Shown: positions 1 to 10,008 of the stretch, piece by piece
How the letters are laid out: each line of letters opens with the position of its first letter
Numbering within the stretch: position 1 is the first letter of the stretch
Assembly: GCF_014204535.1 (NCBI RefSeq)
Contig: NZ_JACHLR010000011.1
Location: 62,001-126,000, forward strand
Source: Novosphingobium chloroacetimidivorans
GTDB taxonomy: Bacteria; Pseudomonadota; Alphaproteobacteria; Sphingomonadales; Sphingomonadaceae
DNA length: 64,000 nt
Reading direction: 5' to 3'
Made by a program: the position numbers and the translations under genes
The notes under the pieces: model-generated
The model's input: the letters and a program-made list of their open reading frames with translations, nothing else
Databases searched by the model: none
Told to the model about the DNA's origin: nothing

Positions 1-678
1 ACTCTCCACCAAGCGCCGCGCTCTGCCGAGACTCCCCTCCACCATCCTGCGGATGGTCCCCCTCCCCGTACCGGGGAGGAACTTGAAGTGCGCCTGCCCT
101 TCCTGCGCCAGCAGTTCAAGAAATCGCGCGGCCGCGCTAACTTCTGCCTGGCCGACTTCATCGATCCCGCCGGCGACTGGCTCGGAGGTTTCGCGGTCGG
201 CATCCACGGCATCGAACCGCACCTCGCCAGGTTCCAGGCGAGCCATGACGACTATTCCGACATCCTGCTCAAAGCCCTCGCCGATCGCTTCGCCGAAGCC
301 TTCGCCGAACGCCTGCACCAGCACGTTCGCACCACGCTGTGGGGTTACGCGCCGGGCGAGCAGCTGACCAACCATGCCCTGATCCGCGAGGAGTACCGCG
401 GCATCCGCCCCGCGCCGGGCTACCCGGCCTGCCCCGACCATTCGCTGAAACCCATCCTGTTCGACCTGCTTCGGGCGCAGGACAACGCTGGCATCGTCCT
501 GACCGAAAGCCAGGCGATGCTGCCGACGGCCGCTGTCTCGGGCTTCTACTTCGCGCATCCCGAAAGCCAGTACTTCGGCGTCGCCCGCATCGGCCGCGAC
601 CAGGTAGAGGACTATGCGGTGCGTCGTGGAGTCGAGTTGCCGGTGGCCGAGCGCTGGTTGCGCCCGAACCTCGATTAA
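1..678 (+). CDS. metH: Methionine synthase, C-terminal activation domain (partial)
   Basis: 3' end of cobalamin-dependent methionine synthase; the frame is open to the window's left edge. The visible part is the AdoMet-binding reactivation domain, which re-methylates cobalamin after it is oxidised. Landmarks follow the E. coli MetH order: LRQQ..K, NFCLADFI, HDDYSDILLKALADRFAEAFAE, the RPAPGYPACPDH AdoMet loop, LTES.AM.P.AAVSG, and the terminal QVEDYA.R followed by RWL.PNL. An unusual feature lies just before LRQQ: bases 20-84 are a copy of an intergenic repeat, read in frame as roughly HHPADGPPPRTGEEL with no E. coli counterpart. A GTG at 88 could be called as a start but would leave only a domain fragment. 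Identification is certain; the repeat insertion is seen directly. Confidence 0.93.
   Translation, partial: TLHQAPRSAETPLHHPADGPPPRTGEELEVRLPFLRQQFKKSRGRANFCLADFIDPAGDWLGGFAVGIHGIEPHLARFQASHDDYSDILLKALADRFAEAFAERLHQHVRTTLWGYAPGEQLTNHALIREEYRGIRPAPGYPACPDHSLKPILFDLLRAQDNAGIVLTESQAMLPTAAVSGFYFAHPESQYFGVARIGRDQVEDYAVRRGVELPVAERWLRPNLD
20..84 (+). repeat. GPPPR-type palindromic repeat inside metH
   Basis: The reverse complement of the element at 28741-28803 matches closely: both carry TGCCGAGACTCCCCTCCACCA, a short variable loop, then GGTCCCCCTCCCCGTACCGG and GGAGGA. Here it lies within the open metH frame and encodes H-H-P-A-D-G-P-P-P-R-T-G-E-E. The same family occurs between genes at 28.7-29.0 and 40.5 kb and inside smr at 37.6 kb. 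Confidence 0.8.
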
Positions 679-698
679 GGCGCTCCCCCTCTCCGTTC

Positions 699-760
699 GT
701 GTCGAGCGAAGGCGAGACACAACAGTGCTGGAACCGCGTGTATCGGCTTCTCGACACGAT
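699..760. repeat. Degenerate inverted repeat (GTTCGTGTCGAGCGAAG family)
   Basis: The gap between metH and the Nudix gene holds a decayed copy of the dyad seen intact at 46588-46660. The left arm GTTCGTGTCGAGCGAAGGCG is clear. The right arm is reduced to CTTCTCGACACGA. It may act as a transcriptional stop after metH, but there is no clear T-run. Confidence 0.5.
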
Positions 761-781
761 CGGCATGGTAGGAACAATGGC

Positions 782-1363
782 ATGAACAGCACCGGCTCAA
801 CCGCCAAGATCGTCAGCCGTGAGGTGGTGTTCCAGGGCTGGTACACCTTCTTCCGCCTCTTGGTGGAGATGCCGGATGGCCAGGTGGTCGACCGCGAGCT
901 GCTCCATCGTGGCATGGCCTGCGCTGTCCTGCCTTATGACCCCGTGCGCCGCGTCGCGATGCTGATCACCCAGCCGCGGCCCGGCGCGCTTCACCTTGGC
1001 GTGCCGAGCCCATACGAGGTCATCGCCGGCAGCCTCGACGGCGCGTCCCCCGCCGAGCGCATCGTCGAAGAGGCGATGGAGGAAGGTGGCTTGCGGCTAG
1101 GCCGCGTCGAGCCGATCACCAACATGTGGTCGATGATCCCGGTCTCCACCGAGCGGGTCCAGCTCTACCTCGCCGAATATGGCGCCGCCGATCGGGTCGC
1201 CGCTGGCGGCGGCAATGCGAACGAGCACGAGAACATCGTCGTTCACGAACTCGGCTTGGACGAGCTGCGCGACCTGACGATGTCGGGCGAGCTGAGCGAT
1301 GCCAAGACGCTGATCCTGGCCCAGGCCCTGATGCTGCGGCATCCGGAGCTCTGGCGGGCTTGA
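782..1363 (+). CDS. Nudix-family hydrolase (ADP-ribose pyrophosphatase-like)
   Basis: 193-residue protein with an N-terminal beta region typical of NudF/TrgB-type ADP-sugar pyrophosphatases (REVVFQGWYTFFRL...GQVVDRELLHRG...VLPYDP.R.VAMLITQPR) and a helix corresponding to the Nudix box near residues 81-103. The box is degenerate: it reads GSLDGASPAERIVEEAMEEGG, one residue short, with Ala where the first Glu is expected and Glu for the Arg of REUxEE. The distal EExG part that binds metal is kept. The family hydrolyses nucleoside diphosphates linked to another moiety; the substrate cannot be read here. The start at 782 is chosen because upstream in-frame sequence is intergenic repeat. It is followed by recQ on the same strand. 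Confidence 0.82.
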   Translation: MNSTGSTAKIVSREVVFQGWYTFFRLLVEMPDGQVVDRELLHRGMACAVLPYDPVRRVAMLITQPRPGALHLGVPSPYEVIAGSLDGASPAERIVEEAMEEGGLRLGRVEPITNMWSMIPVSTERVQLYLAEYGAADRVAAGGGNANEHENIVVHELGLDELRDLTMSGELSDAKTLILAQALMLRHPELWRA

Positions 1364-1481
1364 GCGGCAAAGGCGGGCCAGGGCGGAGCGGGCTTCGGGT
1401 AGACCGCCGCCAGACACCTCTCCTCCTCAGACCGCAGCAAGCCCCTCCCACGTCCCGACCCGATCTGCCATAGGGGCGGCA

Positions 1482-3269
<1,788 letters not shown>

Positions 3270-3371
3270 AGCATCTTCAAGTTGCCCGTTCACGGTCAAC
3301 GGCTCGGAAAATGCGGCATTAAAAATCTGGAGCCTAATTCAGCCTAGCCCGGTCGGGTGCGCGCCAGCTTG

Positions 3372-3677
3372 TCAGTCTAAGGAGCCGGTCGCGAACTTCG
3401 CAGGCTTGGACAACAACATCGGCAGGTCGGGCGATGCGATGCGCGATTCCCGACCATTGGCGTGGATGAGGACGACCCGCCCGACACCCGGCGTCGCGAC
3501 CACGGCCGTGACCGATTCCACCCAGTCGTGAAGGATTGCCTTCAGGTCCGCCAGCGCGTCGGTGTCGGTGGTTGCATCGCCCGCCGCTTCGAGTTCGGCT
3601 TCGAGTTCGACAATGCGGCTCATGGCCTCGTTCATGCGATCGTTGGACGTGTCGGTCATGCCTGTGTCCTGGCTCAT
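3372..3677 (-). CDS. Small conserved-type hypothetical protein with coiled coil
   Basis: 101 residues, family not recognised. The N-terminal third (NDRMNEAMSRIVELEAELEAAG) is a heptad-like helix suited to a coiled coil. The rest contains a DWVESVTAVVATPGVGRVVLIHANG-like stretch with possible beta strands. The start at 3677 is preferred over the longer frame because it is preceded by GAGGAAGCGAAG, a good ribosome-binding site at proper distance. It is convergent with recQ and divergent from the P450 gene, with a gap of about 190 bases that holds the P450 promoter. Confidence 0.6.
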   Translation of the reverse strand: MSQDTGMTDTSNDRMNEAMSRIVELEAELEAAGDATTDTDALADLKAILHDWVESVTAVVATPGVGRVVLIHANGRESRIASPDLPMLLSKPAKFATGSLD

Positions 3678-3786
3678 CTTCGCTTCCTCATGTCGGTTCG
3701 CACCATCTGGCAACGTGCAACCTGGACACAAGCTGCACGCCGGCTTTCATCGCCGGGGCAGCAGAGACGCCTTGCGTGCGCAAGCA

Positions 3787-3814
3787 TTGACAGGCACGCG
3801 CATCGACTTATGAT
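3787..3814 (+). promoter_or_regulatory. Near-consensus sigma-70-type promoter for the P450 gene
   Basis: TTGACA at 3787-3792 and TATGAT at 3809-3814 with a 16-base spacer. It lies about 55 bases upstream of the P450 ATG and is the best housekeeping-type promoter match I noticed in the chromosomal part of the window. Confidence 0.7.
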
Positions 3815-3867
3815 CCACCGTGTATCATCAACGCCCCATCGAGAGGCGGAACTCCGGAGAGCGATCC

Positions 3868-5151
3868 ATGGCAACTGCAGCCGAACTACCGTTGGCCGAA
3901 CGCAACTACTTCACCGATCACTCGCTGCTGGTGGATCCCTACGCCTACTTCGAAGCGCTGCGCGGCGAAGGACCGATCCACCGCGCGCCCAACGGAGTCG
4001 TGTTCGTGACCGGGTTCCAGGAGTCGGTGGACATCCTCCTCGACACCGAGCATTTTTCCTCCTTCCAGACGCAGCTCGGCCCGTTGGCGCCGCTGCCGTT
4101 CGTGCCCGAGGGCGAGGACTTGTCGGACCAGATCGCCGCGCATCGTGATCCCAACACGATGTCGGAACTGATGGTCAGCTACGATGGCGAGCAGCATGCC
4201 AACGCCCGGTCGCTGCTCAACCGGCTGTTCGTGCCCTCGCGCCTGCGTGCCAACGAGGAGTACATGTGGACCTTCGCCGGCGAGCTCGTCGACGATGCCG
4301 TCGCGCGCGGAGGCTGCGAGCTGATCAGCGAGATCGCGACGCCTTACGTCACGCTGGTCATCGCCGACCTGCTCGGGGTACCCGAGGAGGATCGCGAGAA
4401 GTTCCGCGCGGTGATCGATGCCGGCCCGCCTCCCGGCAGCCTGGACGACGATGGCTACGCACGCGAGAGCCATCCCCTGATGTTCATGGCGCAGTTCTTC
4501 ATGCAGTACGTTGCAGAGCGCCGCGCAAGCCCGCGCGAGGACGTGCTGAGCATGCTCGCCAACGCCAACTTCCCGGACGGCACCCAGCCCGAGGCATTGG
4601 AAGTGGTCAAGTCCGCCATGTTCCTCTTTGCCGCGGGACAGGACACCAGTGCCAAGCTGCTGGGCAATGCCATGCAGCGGGTCGCGCGCGACAAGGCCCT
4701 GCAGTCGCGCCTGCGCACCGATCCCAAGCAGATCGCCGCGTTCCTGGAGGAGACGCTGCGCCTCGAAGGCTCGACCAAGGCGACGTTCCGCCTGGTCAAA
4801 AAGGCGGTCAGGATCGGCGACTATCAGCTGGTGCCGGGCGACCGCGTGTTCGTGGGCCTCGCCGCCGCCAACCGCGATCCGGCCCGCTGGGCGAACCCGA
4901 CCGAGTTCGAGATCGGGCGGCGCAAGATCCAGGAACACCTTGGCTTCGGCCGTGGCGCCCACACGTGCCTTGGCGCACCGCTCGCGCGCGTGGAGGTGAG
5001 AGTCATCTTCGAGCGCTTCTTCGAGAAGACCAGCGACATCTCGCTGAGCGACGAGCACCTGGGACCGGACGGCGAGGTTGAGCTGGACTACGAACCCAGC
5101 TTCATCATCCGCGGCCTATCCAGCCTCAAGCTGAAGCTGCAGCCCGCGTAA
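3868..5151 (+). CDS. Cytochrome P450
   Basis: 427-residue soluble bacterial class I P450. Visible signatures are the I-helix AGQDTS (oxygen activation), the ExxR motif EETLR, and the heme-binding loop GFGRGAHTCLGAPLAR with the thiolate ligand at Cys367. It would hydroxylate a small hydrophobic substrate using electrons from a ferredoxin/ferredoxin reductase, neither of which is encoded nearby. The ATG at 3868 is preferred to an upstream ATG at 3820 because GGAGAG sits 8 bases before it and the extra 16 residues look non-coding. A strong promoter lies at 3787-3814. Neighbouring sulfotransferases, dehydrogenases and an acyl-CoA dehydrogenase suggest a catabolic or modification role; the substrate is unknown. 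Confidence 0.93.
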   Translation: MATAAELPLAERNYFTDHSLLVDPYAYFEALRGEGPIHRAPNGVVFVTGFQESVDILLDTEHFSSFQTQLGPLAPLPFVPEGEDLSDQIAAHRDPNTMSELMVSYDGEQHANARSLLNRLFVPSRLRANEEYMWTFAGELVDDAVARGGCELISEIATPYVTLVIADLLGVPEEDREKFRAVIDAGPPPGSLDDDGYARESHPLMFMAQFFMQYVAERRASPREDVLSMLANANFPDGTQPEALEVVKSAMFLFAAGQDTSAKLLGNAMQRVARDKALQSRLRTDPKQIAAFLEETLRLEGSTKATFRLVKKAVRIGDYQLVPGDRVFVGLAAANRDPARWANPTEFEIGRRKIQEHLGFGRGAHTCLGAPLARVEVRVIFERFFEKTSDISLSDEHLGPDGEVELDYEPSFIIRGLSSLKLKLQPA

Positions 5152-5228
5152 TCGCGCTTCCCCTCTTCCCGATGAGAGCTGGGAGAGGGGCGCGCGAAGC
5201 CCAAGAACGCACGAGCCCCTCACCAAAG

Positions 5229-6470
5229 CTAAGCGGCGGCGAGCACGCTTGCCTTAGGCCGCAGCGTGGCGGCGATCTGCTCTTTGGTGAGGCCGTAGTC
5301 GGCGATGTCGTAGAGGTGGCGCTGCAGCTTGCGGTGCCCACGCCGGGCCATGAACTTCGCCATGGCCCGCTCCGCCTCGGGTGTGAACGGCATCTGCAGC
5401 ATGGCGTAGACCCTGCGCATCTCGCGCCGCCAATCGTCATGCATGTCGCGAAAGGCGACATCGACGGACGGTACGCCATGATGCTCGCGTGCAGAGGCCG
5501 TCCGCTCGGCGCGCAGCGCAACCTTGCGCAACCACTCACGGCCGATCCAGTGGCAATCGACCTGATGCGACTGCACGATCATCTGGTTGTGCACCAGCGA
5601 GGCGGAGGAGCCGACAACCTCGTGCGGCGCGCGGTCCAGTACGACGATCCGAGCGTCGGGGAACGTGTGCAGCACCGCATCGAGATCCTGGCTGAACTGC
5701 GGCAACTTGAGGATCCAGGGGCGGTCCTGTGTGTCACGGCGCAGCCACTTGATCGTCTGCAGATGCTGGCGGAACTCGGCATAGATCGGCCGGCTGTCCA
5801 GCGCCTCGGCATGGCGCGCGAAGCTGGGGATACGCCATTGCGCTTCGAACGCGGCGCCATAAAGCGCGACGTTGTGCAATCCGATCTCCTCGTCTGCCTG
5901 ATGTGGGCGGACGGGATGGATGACGCCGAACTTGGGGTTGAGCCAGTGTGCCACCCGCAACGCCAGCCAGCCGCGCAGGCGCCGGTCGTCGATCGGCAGC
6001 CAGTGCCAGCGCGGGAGTGGGTTCCAGCTTTCGAAAAAGCGCGTGTAGGCAAAACGCCGATCGCAGGCGAGCAAGCGCTGCATCCGCGTGCTGCCCGAGC
6101 GCATCTGCCCGACAACGATGATCGGCGCGCGCAGAGGCACTTCGGCGATCTCCGGACGCCGCTGCCACAAGGCCGCCGCGCGCAGCCGACCGGCGAGCGC
6201 TGCGACAAGCTGCCCATAGGCGATGGTGGTGCCGAGCGGCGTCAGCGCCGCCTCGTCATGCAACGCGGTGCTCAGTCGATCGAGACGGTCGCGCCAGCCA
6301 TCCTCCTGGCCGAAATCGTGAAGTCCGCTCGTCTGCCGAGCCGCCGCGAGCAGAGCCTGAGGCTCCAGGCTGGGGCGAGAGAACCAGCCGCGCTGCCAAG
6401 CCCGCTCCAGGCCTTCGTTGACGAAGCCGAGCCGGTGGCGGCCGGTGCTGTACCCTGAAGCGTTGAACAT
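5229..6470 (-). CDS. Sulfotransferase family protein
   Basis: 413 residues with both PAPS-binding elements of sulfotransferases: the 5'-phosphosulfate loop PIIVVGQMRSGSTRMQRLL and the 3'-phosphate motif FPDARIVVLDRAPHEVVGSSASL. The C-terminal part (helical, AKFMARRGHRKLQRHLYDIADYGLT) resembles the sulfotransferase-family proteins common in sphingomonads and actinobacteria, which transfer sulfuryl groups to small hydroxylated molecules. The start at 6470 (MFNASGYS) is chosen because sequence further upstream runs into intergenic repeat; the ribosome site is weak, so the start is tentative. It converges with the P450 gene and resembles a second sulfotransferase at 12.5 kb. Confidence 0.85.
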   Translation of the reverse strand: MFNASGYSTGRHRLGFVNEGLERAWQRGWFSRPSLEPQALLAAARQTSGLHDFGQEDGWRDRLDRLSTALHDEAALTPLGTTIAYGQLVAALAGRLRAAALWQRRPEIAEVPLRAPIIVVGQMRSGSTRMQRLLACDRRFAYTRFFESWNPLPRWHWLPIDDRRLRGWLALRVAHWLNPKFGVIHPVRPHQADEEIGLHNVALYGAAFEAQWRIPSFARHAEALDSRPIYAEFRQHLQTIKWLRRDTQDRPWILKLPQFSQDLDAVLHTFPDARIVVLDRAPHEVVGSSASLVHNQMIVQSHQVDCHWIGREWLRKVALRAERTASAREHHGVPSVDVAFRDMHDDWRREMRRVYAMLQMPFTPEAERAMAKFMARRGHRKLQRHLYDIADYGLTKEQIAATLRPKASVLAAA

Positions 6471-6593
6471 GCCTGCGACAACTCGCGACAACTCGCAAGG
6501 TGCCGCGCAGGCTGGCTTTTCTGCCCGATGGGGCGATCCGGGCAGCGGCTGCACTCCCCTGGGCCTTGGATCAAGAGCCACACTCAAAAATGT

Positions 6594-6689
6594 CATCGTC
6601 GCCCCCGCGAAGGCGGGGGGCCCGCTTTCTGGCTTCTAGATCGTGCTTGGATAACAAGCGGGGCCCCCGCCTTCGCGGGGGCGACGATG
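6594..6689. repeat. Long inverted repeat (CCCGCGAAGGCGGG family)
   Basis: Two ~34-base arms, the left starting CATCGTCGCCCCCGCGAAGG and the right ending CCTTCGCGGGGGCGACGATG, separated by about 28 bases. Related copies are at 32914-33008 and 43356-43449, with a half copy near 51231. This is a sphingomonad-type intergenic palindromic element. Apart from it, the gap 6471-6772 shows nothing recognisable. Confidence 0.85.
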
Positions 6690-6772
6690 GTGGAGCGTTA
6701 GAAGCGATATCGCCCAGACAGCACAGTCGCATGCTCAAGCTCCAGTCGCGCCAAACGGCACGCGAACAACCT

Positions 6773-9061
6773 TTACGGCGCGAGAGCCCCGACCACACGC
6801 ACCGGCACGCCCTTTGCCGCAGGAGTCTTCGACTCCTCGTCATGGTACCAGACCGGGACCAGCGGGTTCAGCTCCGGATAGTATCCCGCGATGCAGCCGC
6901 GCGGCAGCAGGAACGGCGTGACGGTGAGGCCATCCACCTGCCTGTGCACCGCGTCTCCCGCATCGGTCACGAGGCCGACGACCTGCCCATTCACCAGACC
7001 TGCCGCCGCGATGTCCTCCGGGTTCATCAGGACCACGTCGCGTGTGCCCTCGATCCCGCGCAGGCGATCCGAGTAGCCGTATATCGTGGTGTTGAACTGG
7101 TCGTTGGAGCGCAAGGTGATCAGCCGGAAGAGGCCGGGCGAATCCGCGAAGCCGACGGAGCGCAGCCCGTTGGGTACGGTGAACTGCGCCTTGCCGCTTT
7201 CGGTCTTCCAGATCCGCTCGCGCGCGGCATTGCCCTTGTAGAAGCCGCCCGGTGTGAACACGCGCTCGTTGAAATCGTGGAACATCTCCGGATAAGTCTC
7301 GGCGATGGCGTCTCGGATTGTGGCGTAATCGGCGACCCACTCGTCCCAGGTGACTCGCGGATTGGGCGCCAGCGTCGCCTTGGCCATTCCCGCAACGATC
7401 GCCACTTCGGACTTCAGGTGCCTGGACGCGGGCGTGTTCTTGCCCAGCGACCCGTGGATGCACGAGAGCGAGTCCTCCATCGTCACGGCCTGTTCGCCGC
7501 TCGCCTGGTCATCCGTCTCCGAGCGGCCGAGGCACGGCAGCAGGTAGGCGACCTGACCGTTGATCAGATGACTGCGATTGAGCTTGGTGGCGATCTGCAC
7601 GGTCAGGCGCAGCTTGGTCCAGGCCTGCTCCATCGCCTCGCGCTCCGGAATGGCGCGAATGAAGTTGCCTCCCAACCCGATGAACGCCTTCACTTCGCCG
7701 GACAGGATCTTCTGACAGGCGGCGACAGTGTTCATGCCCTCCTCGCGCGGGGGCTCGAACCCGAACTGCTCGGCCAGCTTATCGAGTGGCACCAGCTCGG
7801 GCTTCTCCGAGATGCCGACCGTGCGCTGGCCCTGCACGTTGGAGTGCCCGCGCACCGGCGAGATGCCCGCGCCTTCGCGCCCGACGTTGCCCTTCAGCAG
7901 CCACAGGTTGGTCAGCGTCGCCAGGTTGTGGAAGCCATGCACCTGCTGCGTCAGGCCCATGCCGTACATGCAGATCGAGGCCTTGGACTCGACGTAGATC
8001 TGCGCCGCTTCCTCGATGTCGGTGCGGGCAAGGCCGCTCTCGCGCTCGATGTCGGCCCAGCTGGTCGCGTCGGCGTGGGCCTTGATCTCGTCGAACCCGA
8101 TGGTGTGCTGCGCGATGAAATCCACGTCGAGTACGTGCTGCTTCTCGGCCGCCCACTTGGCCTCCTCGGCAGCGAGCACGTACTTGATCATGCCTGTGAT
8201 CGCGGCGATGTCGCCGCCCGCCTTCACCTGCAGGTAGAGCGTGGAGATCTGCGTCGCCTGGGGCGTCAGCATCTCGACCGGGCTCTGCGGATTCTTGAAC
8301 AGCTCCAGCCCCTTCTCGCGAATGGGATTGAAGGTGACGATGCGGCAGCCGCGCTTCACCGCTTCCTGCAACGGATGGAGCAGCCGCGGACTGTTGGTGC
8401 CGGGGTTCTGGCCGAAGAAGAAGATGGAATCGCAATGCTCGAAATCTTCGAGCACGCATGTGCCCACCGGCGAGCCGATCACCTTCTTGAGCGCGACCGA
8501 GGTCGTCTCGTGGCACATGTTGGAGCTGTCGGGCAGGTTGTTGTGCCCGTAGAGCCGGGCGAACAGCGCGTAGAGGTAGCTCGTCTCCAGACTTGCGCGC
8601 CCCGAGGCGTAGAACACGGCGGCGCCTGGATCGATAGCCTTGAGCTCCGCGCCGATGGCAGCGAACGCCTCATCCCACGAACACGGCACGTACTTGTCGG
8701 TGGTGGGATCGTAGCGCAGGGGATGCGTCAACCGCCCCGTCTGCTCCAGGTCGTAGTCCTTCCAGCCCTTCAGTTCGGACACGGTGTGCCTGGCGAAGAA
8801 ATCCGGAGTGCAGCGCCGGGTGGTCAGTTCCCACAAGGTGGCCTTGGCGCCATTCTCGCAGAACTCGAAGGCGTGGGGCTTGGCCGGCTTACCCCACGCG
8901 CACGAGACGCACATGAAGCCCTTGACCTTGTTCTGCCGCCGCAGGGTATCGAGCGCACCGGGCGTGGGCCGCTCGCGCAGCGCAGTCTCGACGATGCCGC
9001 GCATCGATCCCCAGCCGCCTTCCGTTCCGCTATAGTGAACGGTCTCGTCTTCGTCGGCCAT
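6773..9061 (-). CDS. FdhF/YdeP-family molybdopterin oxidoreductase
   Basis: 762 residues of the molybdopterin oxidoreductase superfamily, YdeP branch. The N-terminus has FMCVSCAWG, i.e. a CxxC rather than the full four-Cys Fe-S motif of formate dehydrogenases. The presumed Mo ligand is the Cys in SNMCHETTSVAL, at the place of selenocysteine in FdhF. MGD-binding landmarks include FFFGQNPGTNSPRLLHPL, MYGMGLTQQVHGFHNLATLTNLWLLKGNVGREGAGISPVRGHSNVQG, and the C-terminal dinucleotide-binding barrel (LITLRSNDQFNTTIYGYSDRLRG). E. coli YdeP is linked to acid resistance, but the physiological substrate of the family is unclear. No accessory fdhD/moa gene is adjacent. The ATG at 9061 fits. Confidence 0.9.
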   Translation of the reverse strand: MADEDETVHYSGTEGGWGSMRGIVETALRERPTPGALDTLRRQNKVKGFMCVSCAWGKPAKPHAFEFCENGAKATLWELTTRRCTPDFFARHTVSELKGWKDYDLEQTGRLTHPLRYDPTTDKYVPCSWDEAFAAIGAELKAIDPGAAVFYASGRASLETSYLYALFARLYGHNNLPDSSNMCHETTSVALKKVIGSPVGTCVLEDFEHCDSIFFFGQNPGTNSPRLLHPLQEAVKRGCRIVTFNPIREKGLELFKNPQSPVEMLTPQATQISTLYLQVKAGGDIAAITGMIKYVLAAEEAKWAAEKQHVLDVDFIAQHTIGFDEIKAHADATSWADIERESGLARTDIEEAAQIYVESKASICMYGMGLTQQVHGFHNLATLTNLWLLKGNVGREGAGISPVRGHSNVQGQRTVGISEKPELVPLDKLAEQFGFEPPREEGMNTVAACQKILSGEVKAFIGLGGNFIRAIPEREAMEQAWTKLRLTVQIATKLNRSHLINGQVAYLLPCLGRSETDDQASGEQAVTMEDSLSCIHGSLGKNTPASRHLKSEVAIVAGMAKATLAPNPRVTWDEWVADYATIRDAIAETYPEMFHDFNERVFTPGGFYKGNAARERIWKTESGKAQFTVPNGLRSVGFADSPGLFRLITLRSNDQFNTTIYGYSDRLRGIEGTRDVVLMNPEDIAAAGLVNGQVVGLVTDAGDAVHRQVDGLTVTPFLLPRGCIAGYYPELNPLVPVWYHDEESKTPAAKGVPVRVVGALAP

Positions 9062-9175
9062 GGGATCTGCCTCGTATTGCGCAACATGGCCCTAACGCGC
9101 CGGCTGCCGTGAGGTTCACCGGGCCCGAAGGGCAACGCTCGGAGACAAGCGACTGGGGCAACCCTCCGGGGCGTG

Positions 9176-9709
9176 TCAGGTGAGGCGCTCGGGAACCGCG
9201 TGTGCTTCGTGCAGCAGGACTTCCTTCGAGCTGACCGACTCCCATGGAAAGACGAACCAGCGCTTGTCTTCGTTCCGGTCGATCGCGTCGGTCCAGTAAT
9301 CGACTCGAGCGCGTGAGCCCGAGTTGCTGATCAACACCGCGAAGCGCAGGTTCTCGGCCGCGCAGCCGTTGCCGACGAGCAGGTCGCGGATGTAGGTGAT
9401 GGTGCTGCCGCTGTCGTTGATGTCATCGACGAACAGCAGCCGCGCGCCTTGCGCGCTCATGGTGGCGATCTTGGCGAGCAGTTCGTCGGCAAAGCCCGGC
9501 ACGCGCGAGGAATGGTCGATCGAGAGCATTGGCAGGTCGAGCTGGTGCGAGACGTAGACGGCCGGCACCAGGCCGCCGCGGCCGACCCCGATCACGAACT
9601 CGGGCGCCCACGCGCTCTCCCGGATCTTGCGGGAGAGCAGCCGCACTTTGGCGAGGAACTCCTCGTAATATTCCAGGTAGTAGAGTTCGGGATCTGCAGT
9701 CTCGGTCAT
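9176..9709 (-). CDS. Phosphoribosyltransferase (Gpt/xanthine PRTase-like)
   Basis: 177 residues with a type I PRTase fold. The PRPP loop is LLFVDDINDSGST, near residue 100, and there is an upstream VIGVGRGGLVPAVYVSH strand-loop for pyrophosphate binding. This resembles guanine/xanthine or hypoxanthine phosphoribosyltransferases, which salvage purines to nucleotides; exact base specificity cannot be read. The ATG at 9709 is chosen; the 52 extra in-frame residues upstream are low-complexity and not like the family. The gene sits between the oxidoreductase and the acyl-CoA dehydrogenase, all on the minus strand, but separate terminators suggest independent transcription. Confidence 0.88.
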   Translation of the reverse strand: MTETADPELYYLEYYEEFLAKVRLLSRKIRESAWAPEFVIGVGRGGLVPAVYVSHQLDLPMLSIDHSSRVPGFADELLAKIATMSAQGARLLFVDDINDSGSTITYIRDLLVGNGCAAENLRFAVLISNSGSRARVDYWTDAIDRNEDKRWFVFPWESVSSKEVLLHEAHAVPERLT

Positions 9710-9863
9710 CGCAGGGTTCCTTGCGCGGTTAGCAGCGGGGTAACCGACGCATGCGGGATGGGCAATCCACGCAGGGCAAGGGCCGCAAGCGGCGGTCGGG
9801 GTGGACGAGGCCGAACAGTAGCCAGCGCGCCAGCATGTCCGGTTTTTGCATCGACTGAATGGC

Positions 9864-9897
9864 ACAAAAAGAAAGGGTCGATCCGAAGACCGACCCT
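9864..9897 (-). terminator. Rho-independent terminator after the acyl-CoA dehydrogenase gene
   Basis: On the minus strand AGGGTCG and CGACCCT pair around a 10-base loop and are followed immediately by TTCTTTTTG. It lies about 110 bases past the stop of the gene ending at 10009. Confidence 0.75.
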
Positions 9898-10008
9898 ATG
9901 AAAGTTTGGGAGAGGATGCCTGAAAGGCCTCACCTCTCTGGCCGGGCCCGACCTTTGCTGCAAGTGCGAAGAACGGAGGCGCCCGTTCGCTTTTTGCAAC
10001 TGTCGGAG

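Noticed and set aside
6500-9112. 870-codon open frame on the + strand opposite the molybdopterin oxidoreductase
   Set aside because: Arg/His/Leu-rich shadow of a GC-rich gene; no family motif, and the minus-strand gene is unmistakable.
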